Positions 1-7,953 of a stretch of DNA of 64,000 bases are shown one piece after another. Under the pieces are notes generated by a model, which worked only from the letters and a program-made list of their open reading frames with translations, did not search any database and had not been told where the DNA came from. A program made the position numbers and the translations under genes. How positions within the stretch are numbered: position 1 is the stretch's first letter; each line of letters starts with the position of its first letter. The stretch is from JBDHXE01 sp035445085 (lineage in GTDB: Bacteria > Bacteroidota > Ignavibacteria > Kapaibacteriales > UBA2268), in NCBI GenBank assembly GCA_035445085.1, contig DAOMQA010000004.1, forward strand, positions 121,936 through 185,935, in the 5' to 3' direction.

Positions 1-733
1 TTTGAATCGCTGGAGTGAATAATCCATAATTCTTAATAGCATCTAATGCTGCTTGATTTAATAATTCATGGTCGGAAGATTCAATAAAATACTTCCTTGC
101 TCTTCCGTCAGAACCTACAAGCACTCTTACTACTACTCTGCCTTCTACATTAGCACGGCGTGCTAAGTCTGGATATACTATACTTTTCTGAAGTTTGCCT
201 AAATCAACTCCTGGTTCTTTTTCTACTGGAATAAAGTCATCTGGAGCAGGCTCAGCTTCTTTGTGTTCAATTTTTATTTCTCTCTTTTCACCAATATTAA
301 TATTTGATGAGAACCCACCTAAATCAACACCATCGCCACCTACTGAAGAAGCACGGCTCATCACATCTATTGTAGCAAAATCCTTCATATCAGCAGTAAT
401 TTGCGCATCTGGCACCCCTATTGGAGTTCCAGCTCTAGCCGCAGGTCCTGTACTGATAATCTCCTGTGGAGGAGGTGGGGGCGCTACTTCCGCAGCGTCT
501 GCTGAAGGAAGCTGATCAAGTGTTACTTTTACAATTGGAGCTAACTTAGGAGCAGTTTTTGCACTTTCATTCCTCATTTGTATTCCAACATACAATAATA
601 GAAGTAAAAGCGTAAGTGCTACTGTCATAATAAAGCCTCTGACAGTATATTTACGAATTAATTCCTTTAATTCGGAAGCTCCGTAACCTGAAGGAGCTGG
701 AACTTCGATTACTAATTTTGCTGCGTTTGCCAT
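1..733 (-). CDS. tonB: TonB family energy transducer (3' end beyond window)
   Basis: Reading the minus strand from ATG at 733 gives an open frame of 244 codons to the window edge, so the C-terminus is missing. After a cytoplasmic stretch of about 30 residues there is one hydrophobic anchor (TVALTLLLLLLYVGI, about 37-51), then a proline-rich periplasmic linker (APPPPPQ) and the start of a TonB C-terminal domain (YPDLARRANVEGRVVVRVLV, then SDGRARK). TonB couples the proton-driven ExbB/ExbD motor to outer-membrane transporters. It is the last visible gene of the STAS-exbB-exbD-exbD-tonB run; its ATG lies 2 nt after the exbD stop. The family call is firm; the exact partner receptors are unknown. 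Confidence 0.92.
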   Translation of the reverse strand, partial: MANAAKLVIEVPAPSGYGASELKELIRKYTVRGFIMTVALTLLLLLLYVGIQMRNESAKTAPKLAPIVKVTLDQLPSADAAEVAPPPPPQEIISTGPAARAGTPIGVPDAQITADMKDFATIDVMSRASSVGGDGVDLGGFSSNINIGEKREIKIEHKEAEPAPDDFIPVEKEPGVDLGKLQKSIVYPDLARRANVEGRVVVRVLVGSDGRARKYFIESSDHELLNQAALDAIKNYGLFTPAIQ

Positions 734-735
734 AA

Positions 736-1305
736 CTATAATCCTATAATTTTTTCACGTTCCTTTTCAGAAATTGGTGCGATTGTAAATCTTCGTTGTC
801 TTTTTGTCGGATTTCCTGTACTATCTAATCCCTTAGCTATATCAGAAGTAATTGATACTTCAGCTAAATTCAGTTCGTCTAAAACATTAACTACTGTTCC
901 ATAGGCAGCTAAAGTATCTGGCTTTAGCGCAGTAATTAACTTATTTTTTACAGATTCTTTTAAATTCAACCTTATAGCTAAACTCTTAATGTCTTTCAAA
1001 GCTACCTCTTGAGGTTCGTCTTCTCCTATTGTATAATATATCTTATTATCATTTCTGATAAATAATTGAAATAACTCTGATATTCTCACTTCAACTTCAT
1101 CTTCAATCTCAGGTGGTATAGACATTTCCATAACCTGAGGGGTTGCCATTGTAGTAGTAAACATAAAGAAAGTCAAAAGTAAAAATGTAATATCCACAAG
1201 TGGAGTCATATCTAAATAAAAACCAACTCTTTTCTTTTTCTTTCTCTTAGTCGATTTCCCTCTTTTGGATCTTTCGGCTGATAAAGCACCACCGCCACCG
1301 CTCAT
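736..1305 (-). CDS. exbD: ExbD/TolR family biopolymer transporter (second copy)
   Basis: A 189-residue inner-membrane protein with a strongly basic N-terminus (KRKKKKR near 20-26), a single membrane helix starting at the family motif DMTPLVDITF (about 32-41), and a periplasmic domain. The Asp in PLVDITF (about D38) is the residue expected to carry protons in ExbD/TolR stators. It lies between another exbD and tonB, with a 2-nt gap to tonB. Tandem exbD genes are common in Bacteroidota Ton clusters. This copy has a longer, more Gly/Lys-rich N-terminus than its neighbour and a different periplasmic domain, so the two are probably not interchangeable. Confidence 0.93.
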   Translation of the reverse strand: MSGGGGALSAERSKRGKSTKRKKKKRVGFYLDMTPLVDITFLLLTFFMFTTTMATPQVMEMSIPPEIEDEVEVRISELFQLFIRNDNKIYYTIGEDEPQEVALKDIKSLAIRLNLKESVKNKLITALKPDTLAAYGTVVNVLDELNLAEVSITSDIAKGLDSTGNPTKRQRRFTIAPISEKEREKIIGL

Positions 1306-1370
1306 TTTATCCTCCCTAATCTTGTCTTAATTTAAAGACGATTTTATTAATTAAATGGTTACACATTATT

Positions 1371-1883
1371 TTAACCGCGCTTATCAGTTACATAATTAAA
1401 CACGGGAGCGTTATTTTTTCTAAGTACGTCCATTGCATTAAATATCCATTTAAATGGTAAACGTTTGTCTGCGTCTATAGCAAATTTAGTATTAGCACGT
1501 ATTTGACGTGTATTCCCAATTAATTCACTTAATTGGTCTAAATTTGAAACTTTAATTTGAGACTTTTCTTGTTGCTCTGGCGAAAGTGATTTAGACATTG
1601 CCCATACTTGAGGTCTATCAGTCTCATTTACTATTTCATAGTAATAGCTAGTATCAGTGGTAACAGTATCGACAGCAATTTTGATTACTGCTAAGTCTTT
1701 ATCAGGTACTTTAGAAGTATCTGCCGAAACTTCAGGGCGTTCAATCACAAACTTTTGTTCAGACTCTGCCTGAGATTTAAATTTTGCAGTAAACATAAAG
1801 AAAGTTAATAGCAAAAATGTAATATCAACAAGTGGAGTCATATCGATAACAAAACCGGTCCTTTTTTTCTTTATCTTAGGCAC
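1371..1883 (-). CDS. exbD: ExbD/TolR family biopolymer transporter (first copy)
   Basis: A 170-residue protein with a short basic N-terminus, one membrane helix beginning DMTPLVDITFLLLTFF (about 14-29; proton-carrying Asp about D20), and a periplasmic domain of about 130 residues. The membrane helix is almost identical to that of the downstream exbD, but the periplasmic portions differ. That fits the paired-ExbD stators of Bacteroidota Ton systems. It sits 34 nt downstream of exbB and about 65 nt upstream of the second exbD in one probable operon. Confidence 0.93.
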   Translation of the reverse strand: MPKIKKKRTGFVIDMTPLVDITFLLLTFFMFTAKFKSQAESEQKFVIERPEVSADTSKVPDKDLAVIKIAVDTVTTDTSYYYEIVNETDRPQVWAMSKSLSPEQQEKSQIKVSNLDQLSELIGNTRQIRANTKFAIDADKRLPFKWIFNAMDVLRKNNAPVFNYVTDKRG

Positions 1884-1917
1884 GCATTTCTCCTATAATT
1901 AATTGATAATACACTAT

Positions 1918-2700
1918 TTAATTTTTAATTCTAATTGTGAAAATTTGAGTAATATTTAAAATTGCTTCATCAATCATATAAATAAAATTATCAACTTTAG
2001 TTGTAAAGAAATTATAGAAAACAATTGATAAAATCGCACCAATCAAACCGCCTGCAGTATTATATAAGGCTTCAGAAATACCTAAAGATAATTGAACAGC
2101 TGAAACAGTACCGCTAAGAGCAAGAGCTTGGAACGCTCTAATCATACCAACAGTAGTTCCTAATAGACCAACCATTGTAGCAACAGAAGCTACTGTAGAA
2201 AGTATAACTAAATTCTTTTCTAAAAGAGGAGTTTCCAAATTCATAGCTTCATCTATTGCTCTTTGAATTTCAGATATTTTCTTTTCACCAGAATATTCTG
2301 GGTCATGTTCAATATCTTTAAAACGTAGAATAGCTGAACGTAATACATTCGCCATACTACCCCTCTGGTTGTCGCAGGCGCTTACGGCTGCATCTAAGTC
2401 CCCCTTGGTGAGATGATTAATCACATCTTTAATGAACACTGAAGGATTGCCTTTGCCATTTGCCTTACTTATTGAGAAGAATCTTTCAAATACAAACGTA
2501 ATAGATATTAATATAAAAGATAATAATAAACCAACAAGAGGACCACCTGTATATATCGTACCTAACACATTACCAGCCTTAGGTTCGTGTTTAATTTCTG
2601 GGTCATTAAAATTATTTGGATTACCCATAACAAGGTAGTATACAGAATATGCAACTACAAATGATAATGTAATTACTATTACGTTAAAAAGATTTTTCAT
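1918..2700 (-). CDS. exbB: ExbB/TolQ/MotA family proton channel protein
   Basis: A 260-residue polytopic inner-membrane protein. Hydrophobic segments lie near 5-25, 50-70, 160-185 and 205-230. The region LLGTTVGMIRAFQAL, then ISEALYNTAGGLIGA, is the conserved MotA/TolQ/ExbB core that forms the proton channel with ExbD. The extra N-terminal helix (LFNVIVITLSFVVAYSVYYLV) is typical of the long Bacteroidota ExbB form. It is first in the exbB-exbD-exbD-tonB order and is preceded by a STAS-domain gene 32 nt away. Confidence 0.92.
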   Translation of the reverse strand: MKNLFNVIVITLSFVVAYSVYYLVMGNPNNFNDPEIKHEPKAGNVLGTIYTGGPLVGLLLSFILISITFVFERFFSISKANGKGNPSVFIKDVINHLTKGDLDAAVSACDNQRGSMANVLRSAILRFKDIEHDPEYSGEKKISEIQRAIDEAMNLETPLLEKNLVILSTVASVATMVGLLGTTVGMIRAFQALALSGTVSAVQLSLGISEALYNTAGGLIGAILSIVFYNFFTTKVDNFIYMIDEAILNITQIFTIRIKN

Positions 2701-2732
2701 ATAAAAACTCCATTATTTAATAAAAAAATTAT

Positions 2733-3077
2733 TTACTCATTAATTAATTTTAAAGCATCACTTAAGGTATCAGTAATTGTAAAAACTAAAGTCAATTTAG
2801 TGATTACAAAAATATTCTCTAATGACTTACTTACATTACAAAGGATAATTTTACCATTACGTTTAGTAAAATTTGTATGAGAAGAAATTAGCACACCAAG
2901 AGCAGTAGAATTGAGATAAGTTACATTTTCTAAATCAATGATTAAACTATTCGTTTGCTTCTCAGCTAAACTTTTTAGGGTATCTCTCATTTCGTCTGTT
3001 TCTGGACCTCCAATAAATTGTCCTCGCAATTTTATAACTGCTCCGCCAATCTGCTCTTCTACTTTAACTTGGGACAT
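2733..3077 (-). CDS. STAS-domain protein (anti-sigma factor antagonist-like)
   Basis: A 114-residue single STAS domain: IIDLENVTYLNSTALGVLIS, with the phosphorylatable-type Ser in the LNSTALG loop (about S57). Proteins of this SpoIIAA/RsbV type bind an anti-sigma/serine kinase in its unphosphorylated partner-switching state. No kinase or phosphatase partner is seen in the window. It lies 32 nt upstream of exbB on the same strand, so it is probably cotranscribed with the Ton motor genes. The partner and output are unknown; a role in envelope-stress signalling would be speculation. Confidence 0.88.
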   Translation of the reverse strand: MSQVKVEEQIGGAVIKLRGQFIGGPETDEMRDTLKSLAEKQTNSLIIDLENVTYLNSTALGVLISSHTNFTKRNGKIILCNVSKSLENIFVITKLTLVFTITDTLSDALKLINE

Positions 3078-3123
3078 AATAAACCTCTTTAATAAAATAA
3101 AAAAAATAACAACTTTAAGATTT

Positions 3124-3131
3124 CAAATTTA
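3124..3131 (-). promoter_or_regulatory. Candidate -7 element upstream of the STAS-exbB operon
   Basis: On the minus strand this reads TAAATTTG, a match to the Bacteroidota -7 consensus TAnnTTTG, about 47 nt upstream of the STAS ATG. No TTTG is seen at the expected 19-21 bp further upstream, so it is a weak call supported mainly by the recurrence of this motif ahead of other genes in the window. Confidence 0.35.
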
Positions 3132-3215
3132 ACAAATAAATAACTATTTTTAGTTAATAATTTGTTAATATACTGTAAATAAACACTTCAATCACATAAA
3201 AAGTTACAAGAGTTA

Positions 3216-4073
3216 TTAATTATTATTAATCTTTTTGCCAATTAAAAATCTTTGATAATTATTATAATCATTATAAGACTCTATTTTATAATGATTTGCA
3301 AAAATATCACTTAAAATACTATATTGATTAAATGCCATTTCCAAAAAGAATAAGCCATCATCTTTTAAAATCGTTTTAAATATATTATTGAACCTTCTAT
3401 AAAAATTTAAACCATCACCATTATCTGTTAAAGCTAATAATGGTTCGTAATCTTTAACTTCAGGTTCGCATAATAATAGTTCTTCATTAGAAATATATGG
3501 TGGATTAGAAATTATAACATCATACTTATCATTAGGAAATGTGCTAAGAATATCCATTACGTCAAAAGTAATATTACTTACATTATTACTTTTAGCGTTC
3601 ATTTCTGCAATTAAGATCGCTTCTTTAGAATAATCAACTGAATATATAGTAGAATTGACAAAGTAATTACCCAAAGCAATACTTATACAGCCACTACCAC
3701 AACCAAGCTCTAATATTTTTAGATTTTCATTTGGATCATATTTCCTGTATACTAACTCTACCAGTTGCTCTGTTTCAGGGCGAGGTATCAATACATTCTT
3801 ATTAACACCGATAGTAAATTGCATAAATTGTGCATTACCAATTATATATTGTAATGGCTCTCTATTAACTTTACGTTTTACATACTCTTTAATAAGAGCT
3901 AATTCGGAATCATTTAATGGTTTTTCAAAATCCATATACAATCTTATTCTATCACATTCTAATACTTTGCAAAGTAATAGTTCGATACACAACCTAGCAT
4001 CATCAATATTTTTGTTATTAAAATATTCAATCGCCCAATTAATAATATCAATAACTCTCCAAGTTCTATTCAA
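3216..4073 (-). CDS. prmC: Peptide chain release factor N5-glutamine methyltransferase
   Basis: A 285-residue SAM-dependent methyltransferase that methylates the Gln of the GGQ motif in RF1/RF2. The N-terminal helical domain is followed by the SAM-binding glycine motif LELGCGSG (about 121-128) and the catalytic NPPY (about 190-193), which contacts the glutamine amide; RPETE (about 98-102) is also typical of PrmC. Length is normal for the family. Its ATG is 2 nt downstream of the pyrB stop, so the two are translationally close. prfA is not in the window. Confidence 0.93.
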   Translation of the reverse strand: MNRTWRVIDIINWAIEYFNNKNIDDARLCIELLLCKVLECDRIRLYMDFEKPLNDSELALIKEYVKRKVNREPLQYIIGNAQFMQFTIGVNKNVLIPRPETEQLVELVYRKYDPNENLKILELGCGSGCISIALGNYFVNSTIYSVDYSKEAILIAEMNAKSNNVSNITFDVMDILSTFPNDKYDVIISNPPYISNEELLLCEPEVKDYEPLLALTDNGDGLNFYRRFNNIFKTILKDDGLFFLEMAFNQYSILSDIFANHYKIESYNDYNNYQRFLIGKKINNN

Positions 4074-4075
4074 GA

Positions 4076-5002
4076 TTATTTAAACCTCTGACCTAATAAA
4101 GCTAATAAAGCCATTCTTATAAATACACCATGCGTAACTTGCGTTTGAATTAAACAGTTCTTTTCAAAACTAATATTATAATCTAATTCAACACCGTAAT
4201 TTACAGGTCCAGGGTGCATTACAACTAAGTCTTTTTTCCTTTTAAATTGCTCTATACTCAAACCATAGTATCTATTAAATTCACGTATCGAAGGTAGCAT
4301 TCCGTTTTCCATTCTTTCACGTTGTAATCTAAGTACTAATATTACGTCTGCCCATTCCACTGCCTCGTCCATAGTTTCGCAAAATTGACAGTCCCAAATA
4401 TTTAAATGCCTTGGCAATAGTGTACCCGGTCCGCATAAACGTACTTCGGCACCTAAAGTTTTAAGTAAAGCGATATTGGAGCGCGCTACTCTACTATGCA
4501 AAATATCTCCACTAATACATACTTTCAAGTCCTTAAAAGTTTTGAAATGTTGGCGTAAAGTATATGCATCTAATAAGGCTTGAGTAGGGTGTGCGTGTTT
4601 GCCATCACCTGCGTTCAATATCGTATCATCAGTATGATCTTGAAGAAACTTAGGTGTACCACTCTTTGAATGCCTAACTACATACATTTGCACGCCCATA
4701 GCTTCAATAGTTCTTAAAGTATCAATTAATGACTCACCTTTTGTTAAGCTACTTGTTGAAGATTGGAATGAAATACTATCAGCAGAAAGTCTTTTTGCAG
4801 CAATATCAAAAGATAATTTGGTTCTTGTTGAAGGCTCAAAGAAAGCCATTGCAATAGTAATACCCTTAAGTTCATCGAACTTAGTACCAGGCTTATAATT
4901 GGATATATAATAGTCAGTTAATTCAAAAATTGTCTGAATATCATCAAAAGTTAAATCAGACGATTGTATTAGCGAGGTTACAGATAATCTTTTATTTAGC
5001 AT
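4076..5002 (-). CDS. pyrB: Aspartate carbamoyltransferase catalytic subunit
   Basis: A 308-residue enzyme that condenses carbamoyl phosphate and aspartate in pyrimidine synthesis. The carbamoyl-phosphate site FEPSTRTKLSF (about 55-65), the mobile loop SSTSSLTKGES (about 81-91), HPTQALLD and the C-terminal HPGPVNYG motif are all present, distinguishing it from ornithine carbamoyltransferase. No pyrI or pyrC is adjacent. A candidate -7 element lies 30 nt upstream, just after the HU terminator, so pyrB-prmC is probably its own transcription unit. Confidence 0.96.
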   Translation of the reverse strand: MLNKRLSVTSLIQSSDLTFDDIQTIFELTDYYISNYKPGTKFDELKGITIAMAFFEPSTRTKLSFDIAAKRLSADSISFQSSTSSLTKGESLIDTLRTIEAMGVQMYVVRHSKSGTPKFLQDHTDDTILNAGDGKHAHPTQALLDAYTLRQHFKTFKDLKVCISGDILHSRVARSNIALLKTLGAEVRLCGPGTLLPRHLNIWDCQFCETMDEAVEWADVILVLRLQRERMENGMLPSIREFNRYYGLSIEQFKRKKDLVVMHPGPVNYGVELDYNISFEKNCLIQTQVTHGVFIRMALLALLGQRFK

Positions 5003-5031
5003 ATTTTTTTATCATAAATTAATAAATTTTA

Positions 5032-5039
5032 CAAAAATA
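5032..5039 (-). promoter_or_regulatory. Candidate -7 element for pyrB-prmC
   Basis: Minus-strand TATTTTTG, matching TAnnTTTG, 30 nt upstream of the pyrB ATG and immediately downstream of the HU terminator. No clear TTTG at -33. Confidence 0.45.
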
Positions 5040-5063
5040 AAAAAAGCCGTTCAAAAAACGGCT
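5037..5063 (-). terminator. Rho-independent terminator of the HU gene
   Basis: AGCCGTT (5045-5051) pairs with AACGGCT (5057-5063) over a 5-nt loop. On the minus strand the hairpin is followed by a T-rich tract, 27 nt past the HU stop. The T tract overlaps the predicted pyrB promoter. Confidence 0.8.
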
Positions 5064-5089
5064 AATTATTTTTATAAATAGAAGGTAAT

Positions 5090-5401
5090 TTATTTTTTCT
5101 TACCTTTCTTTTTCGGAGCTTCCACAACTGGATTAACTAAATCCTTTAAGGTTTTACCTGCTTTAAACTTAGCAGTCTTTCTTGCTGGGATTTCAATTGT
5201 TTCACCAGTACGCGGATTTTTACCAGTTCTGGCTTGTTTTTCCATTACAGAAAAAGTTCCAAAACCAATTAAAGTAACAGAATCACCATTTTTCAAAGCA
5301 GTAGATACCGCTTCAAAAGTGGCTTTAATTGCCTTTTCTGCATTTACCTTAGTAAGGTCTGCAACTTCGGCAACATGATTAACTAGATCAGTTTTATTCA
5401 T
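5090..5401 (-). CDS. hup: HU family nucleoid-associated DNA-binding protein
   Basis: A 103-residue histone-like protein when started at the internal ATG (5401), giving MNKTDLVNHVAEV, the usual HU beginning. The upstream in-frame start (5431) would add ten residues atypical of the family. The DNA-binding arm is visible as GFGTFSVMEKQARTGKNPRT, followed by the flanking FKAGKTLKD. The C-terminus carries an unusual basic tail (EAPKKKGKKK) beyond the roughly 90-residue HU fold. It is monocistronic, with a promoter element and a strong terminator of its own. HU bends DNA non-specifically and compacts the nucleoid. Confidence 0.95.
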   Translation of the reverse strand: MNKTDLVNHVAEVADLTKVNAEKAIKATFEAVSTALKNGDSVTLIGFGTFSVMEKQARTGKNPRTGETIEIPARKTAKFKAGKTLKDLVNPVVEAPKKKGKKK

Positions 5402-5428
5402 TCCAATCAGCACTCCTATATTGTGTAA

Positions 5429-5436
5429 CAAAAATA
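5429..5436 (-). promoter_or_regulatory. Candidate -7 element of the HU gene
   Basis: Minus-strand TATTTTTG (TAnnTTTG) 28 nt upstream of the favoured HU start at 5401. This spacing supports 5401 as the start: a transcript from this element would begin around 5420 and could not carry the 5431 start. Confidence 0.5.
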
Positions 5437-5563
5437 ATTAATAATGAAAACTAATAAAATCTTAATAGTTGTCTTAAATAATTAAGAATTAATAGTTTCT
5501 ACAATAGCACTTTTGTAAAGTTAATAAATAATAAATTAACAAACAATACATTTTTATTTTTTT

Positions 5564-5590
5564 TGTATAAAAAAAGCTTTTTTTTATACA
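5564..5590 (-). terminator. AT-rich palindrome, probable terminator of tpiA-pgsA-pgpA
   Basis: TGTAT plus seven A and GC faces eight T and ATACA, a nearly perfect self-complementary 27-mer directly after the pgpA stop (5597), followed on the minus strand by an A/T-rich run. The stem is almost all A-T, so termination strength is doubtful. Confidence 0.45.
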
Positions 5591-5596
5591 TTTTCT

Positions 5597-6085
5597 TTAA
5601 ATTTTTGCTATAAAGATTAAATTTTGAATAAAAATTATCAATTTAATCGATATAACTGTAAAAATAGCAGCTAAAATATCATCAGCAATAACATAAAAGC
5701 TACCATTACGATTATTTAATAAATTTATAGGGAATGGCTTTAAAATATCAAAAAAGCGAAATAAAAATAAAGCTAAAAGCGAAATAAAAATATCATCAGC
5801 AATCAAACGGCTACTATAAATAAAACTCATTGCTATAAATTCGTCAACAACAATAAAATCAGGATCAAAGCCAAACTCTCCCTCTACCCTTTTGATAGCA
5901 AAATATGATAATACTAATATTATACAAAGTATAATATTAGTAACTACAATATACGCTGGAGGTATACTTAGTATTATTAGGGCTAAGATAGAACCATAAG
6001 TGCCGGGCGCAGGCTTTAGTTTACCTACACCAAGCATTGTCGTTAATAATAAATCAATCTTTCTTTGTAGCTTTTGGTTTAGCAA
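5597..6085 (-). CDS. pgpA: Phosphatidylglycerophosphatase A
   Basis: A 162-residue membrane protein that dephosphorylates phosphatidylglycerol phosphate, the last step of phosphatidylglycerol synthesis. Family features are the N-terminal GVGKLKPAPGTYGS and the acidic active-site segment FIVVDEFIAM (about 82-91), with three or four hydrophobic helices. The gene overlaps the end of pgsA by 32 nt if the first ATG is used; a start at the internal Met (MLGVGKL) would remove the overlap but shorten the N-terminus. Its neighbour pgsA makes its substrate, which strongly supports the call. Confidence 0.9.
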   Translation of the reverse strand: MLNQKLQRKIDLLLTTMLGVGKLKPAPGTYGSILALIILSIPPAYIVVTNIILCIILVLSYFAIKRVEGEFGFDPDFIVVDEFIAMSFIYSSRLIADDIFISLLALFLFRFFDILKPFPINLLNNRNGSFYVIADDILAAIFTVISIKLIIFIQNLIFIAKI

Positions 6086-6644
6086 TGAATGTTACTCCAT
6101 AGTCTATTAATGTCCAAACTGAAACAGCAGTAATTATAAGCATCATAGCATCAATATAGTTTGAATACAAAAGTTCACGATATAACTTATAAGAAATGTC
6201 AATACATTTAGAATAATATACTAAAATAATAGTGAGTACATAAAATATAAAAAGCATTTGTAGAAACGTTTTCCATTTAGCTGTTTTACTCGTTATAAGC
6301 CCACTCTTAGTTTCAAACTTATAAATTCTCATTAATGTAGTAAATAGGTCTCTAAAAATTACAATTACAACTAACCATATATTAATTATTTGAAAATTTG
6401 CAAATGCTAAAAAAGCAAAACTTGTTAAAAATTTATCAGCTAAAGGGTCAAAGAAATTTCCAAACTTAGACATTGAATTATATCTTCTGGCAAAAAAACC
6501 ATCTAAATAATCCGTAATAGCTCCAAATACATATAGACAATATGCAATAATAATTAGATTACTATCCCTCGATATTAATAATAGAAAAAATATAGGGGAT
6601 AATATTAACCTAAGTATACTTAATATATTTGGTAAATAACTCAA
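6054..6644 (-). CDS. pgsA: CDP-diacylglycerol-glycerol-3-phosphate 3-phosphatidyltransferase
   Basis: A 196-residue CDP-alcohol phosphatidyltransferase with the family signature around 45-70: DYLDGFFAR, then G and two Asp (FGNFFDPLADK). Four to six hydrophobic helices surround it. The enzyme makes phosphatidylglycerol phosphate from CDP-diacylglycerol and glycerol-3-phosphate. The CDP-alcohol family also includes PssA and cardiolipin-type enzymes; the adjacent pgpA (next step) argues for PgsA. The start overlaps the tpiA stop by 4 nt (ATGA), indicating coupled translation. Confidence 0.9.
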   Translation of the reverse strand: MSYLPNILSILRLILSPIFFLLLISRDSNLIIIAYCLYVFGAITDYLDGFFARRYNSMSKFGNFFDPLADKFLTSFAFLAFANFQIINIWLVVIVIFRDLFTTLMRIYKFETKSGLITSKTAKWKTFLQMLFIFYVLTIILVYYSKCIDISYKLYRELLYSNYIDAMMLIITAVSVWTLIDYGVTFIAKPKATKKD

Positions 6645-7405
6645 TCCTTGCTAATCGTATCGGCTATTTTAATAATTGTAACAAACGAATTTAGTTTAAG
6701 TGAGGCCCCGCCTATTAATCCACCGTCAATATCTGGCATCTTCAATAATTCTTCAGCATTATTTTCATTTAAACTTCCACCATATAATATTCTATTATCA
6801 GAGATACCGTAATTATCATTAATAAAGTTTCTTAAAAAAGAGTGGACTTCTTGGGCTTGCTCTGAGCTTGCAGAAACACCTGTTCCAATCGCCCAAACAG
6901 GCTCATAAGCTAAAGTTACTCTCAATAAATCTTCATTGTTTATATCATCAAAAGCCTTTGATATTTGTTGCTCTAACACCTGAAATGTCTTATGAGATTG
7001 TCGTTCTTCTAAAGTTTCACCAATACATAAGATAGGATTCACTGTACTATTTAGCAATGCCTTTAATTTTAAATTAATTAGCTTATCATTTTCTAAAAAA
7101 ATATGTCTTCTCTCTGAATGTCCAATAATCGAATATTGTATATTAATATCTTCTAACATTGTGATAGAAATTTCACCTGTAAATGCTCCTTTATCTTCAT
7201 AAAAGCAATTCTGTGAACCTATTTGTATTTTGCTCCCAGCTAATTTACTACGTATAGCTTGTAGCCAAATAGTCGGTGGACAAATTAATACATCGCTATG
7301 AAGCATCTTTGCCTCATAGTCATTATTAATATTAGAAGATAAGTTTATTGCTTCTTGGAAAGAAAGGTTCATTTTCCAATTACCAGCTATCAAAAATTTT
7401 CTCAT
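6641..7405 (-). CDS. tpiA: Triose-phosphate isomerase
   Basis: A 254-residue TIM-barrel enzyme interconverting dihydroxyacetone phosphate and glyceraldehyde-3-phosphate. Catalytic Lys (GNWKMN, K11), His (GHSERR, H96) and Glu (AYEPVWAIGTG, E168) are all present, and GGSL plus the GGLIGGASL phosphate-binding loop close the barrel. Length is standard. It is 5 nt downstream of lptC and overlaps pgsA by 4 nt, in a run kdsA-lptC-tpiA-pgsA-pgpA. Confidence 0.97.
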   Translation of the reverse strand: MRKFLIAGNWKMNLSFQEAINLSSNINNDYEAKMLHSDVLICPPTIWLQAIRSKLAGSKIQIGSQNCFYEDKGAFTGEISITMLEDINIQYSIIGHSERRHIFLENDKLINLKLKALLNSTVNPILCIGETLEERQSHKTFQVLEQQISKAFDDINNEDLLRVTLAYEPVWAIGTGVSASSEQAQEVHSFLRNFINDNYGISDNRILYGGSLNENNAEELLKMPDIDGGLIGGASLKLNSFVTIIKIADTISKD

Positions 7406-7410
7406 AGTTA

Positions 7411-7953
7411 TTACCTCGCCCTTTGAATTCCACTTACTTTAAAAATTTTATAATTACTTAAATCAGGATTACTTTCAAATCCATACCCTGTTATTAATTC
7501 ATTTTTAGTATTTATTTTAACAAACTCTTTAGAAAAAATTTTCTGTTTTGAATTATCCCAATTCAATACTTCAGTTTCAAGCCTAACATTATTAGAATCA
7601 GATATAACTACTACATTACCCATAGCAATCATATCTTTTGATAAATCATCAATTCTAGCGCTATCACTCGTTAGGATACTCATTCTTTTTTGAGTAAATC
7701 TTGATAAAAATACAACATTGACCATACTATCTAAAAATGTAGTATGTATTTTATTAAATATACGTGCTTGTTTCGATTTTAATATTGCTTTGGTTATACT
7801 TGAATCTGCAAAAATAACTACAACATCGTTTGCAATTTGGTCTGCTTGCTCTTCATTCTGTAAAGAATTTGGTTTATAAGCTAACATTTCACTTCTATCT
7901 TTACAAGAGATAAATATACACACAGAAAATAGTATAATCACAATATACTTCAT
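7411..7953 (-). CDS. lptC: LPS export protein LptC
   Basis: A 180-residue protein with an N-terminal hydrophobic segment ending in Cys (LFSVCIFISCKD), which could be a lipobox, and a predominantly beta domain. It has family-like stretches (ARIDDLSKDMIAMGNVVV and ETEVLNWDNSKQKIFS) matching the Bacteroidota LptC/OstA repeat pattern in which element names refer to cytosolic bases drawn as non-base patterns. LptC passes lipopolysaccharide from LptB2FG to the periplasmic bridge. It overlaps kdsA by 4 nt, tying Kdo synthesis to LPS transport. The lipobox reading (anchored as a lipoprotein rather than by a helix) is inference. Confidence 0.82.
   Translation of the reverse strand: MKYIVIILFSVCIFISCKDRSEMLAYKPNSLQNEEQADQIANDVVVIFADSSITKAILKSKQARIFNKIHTTFLDSMVNVVFLSRFTQKRMSILTSDSARIDDLSKDMIAMGNVVVISDSNNVRLETEVLNWDNSKQKIFSKEFVKINTKNELITGYGFESNPDLSNYKIFKVSGIQRAR

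Noticed and set aside
195..515. Plus-strand open frame of about 106 codons at the start of the window
   Set aside because: It lies opposite the tonB frame, which has a clear TonB product; the plus frame has no ribosome site and no recognisable domain.
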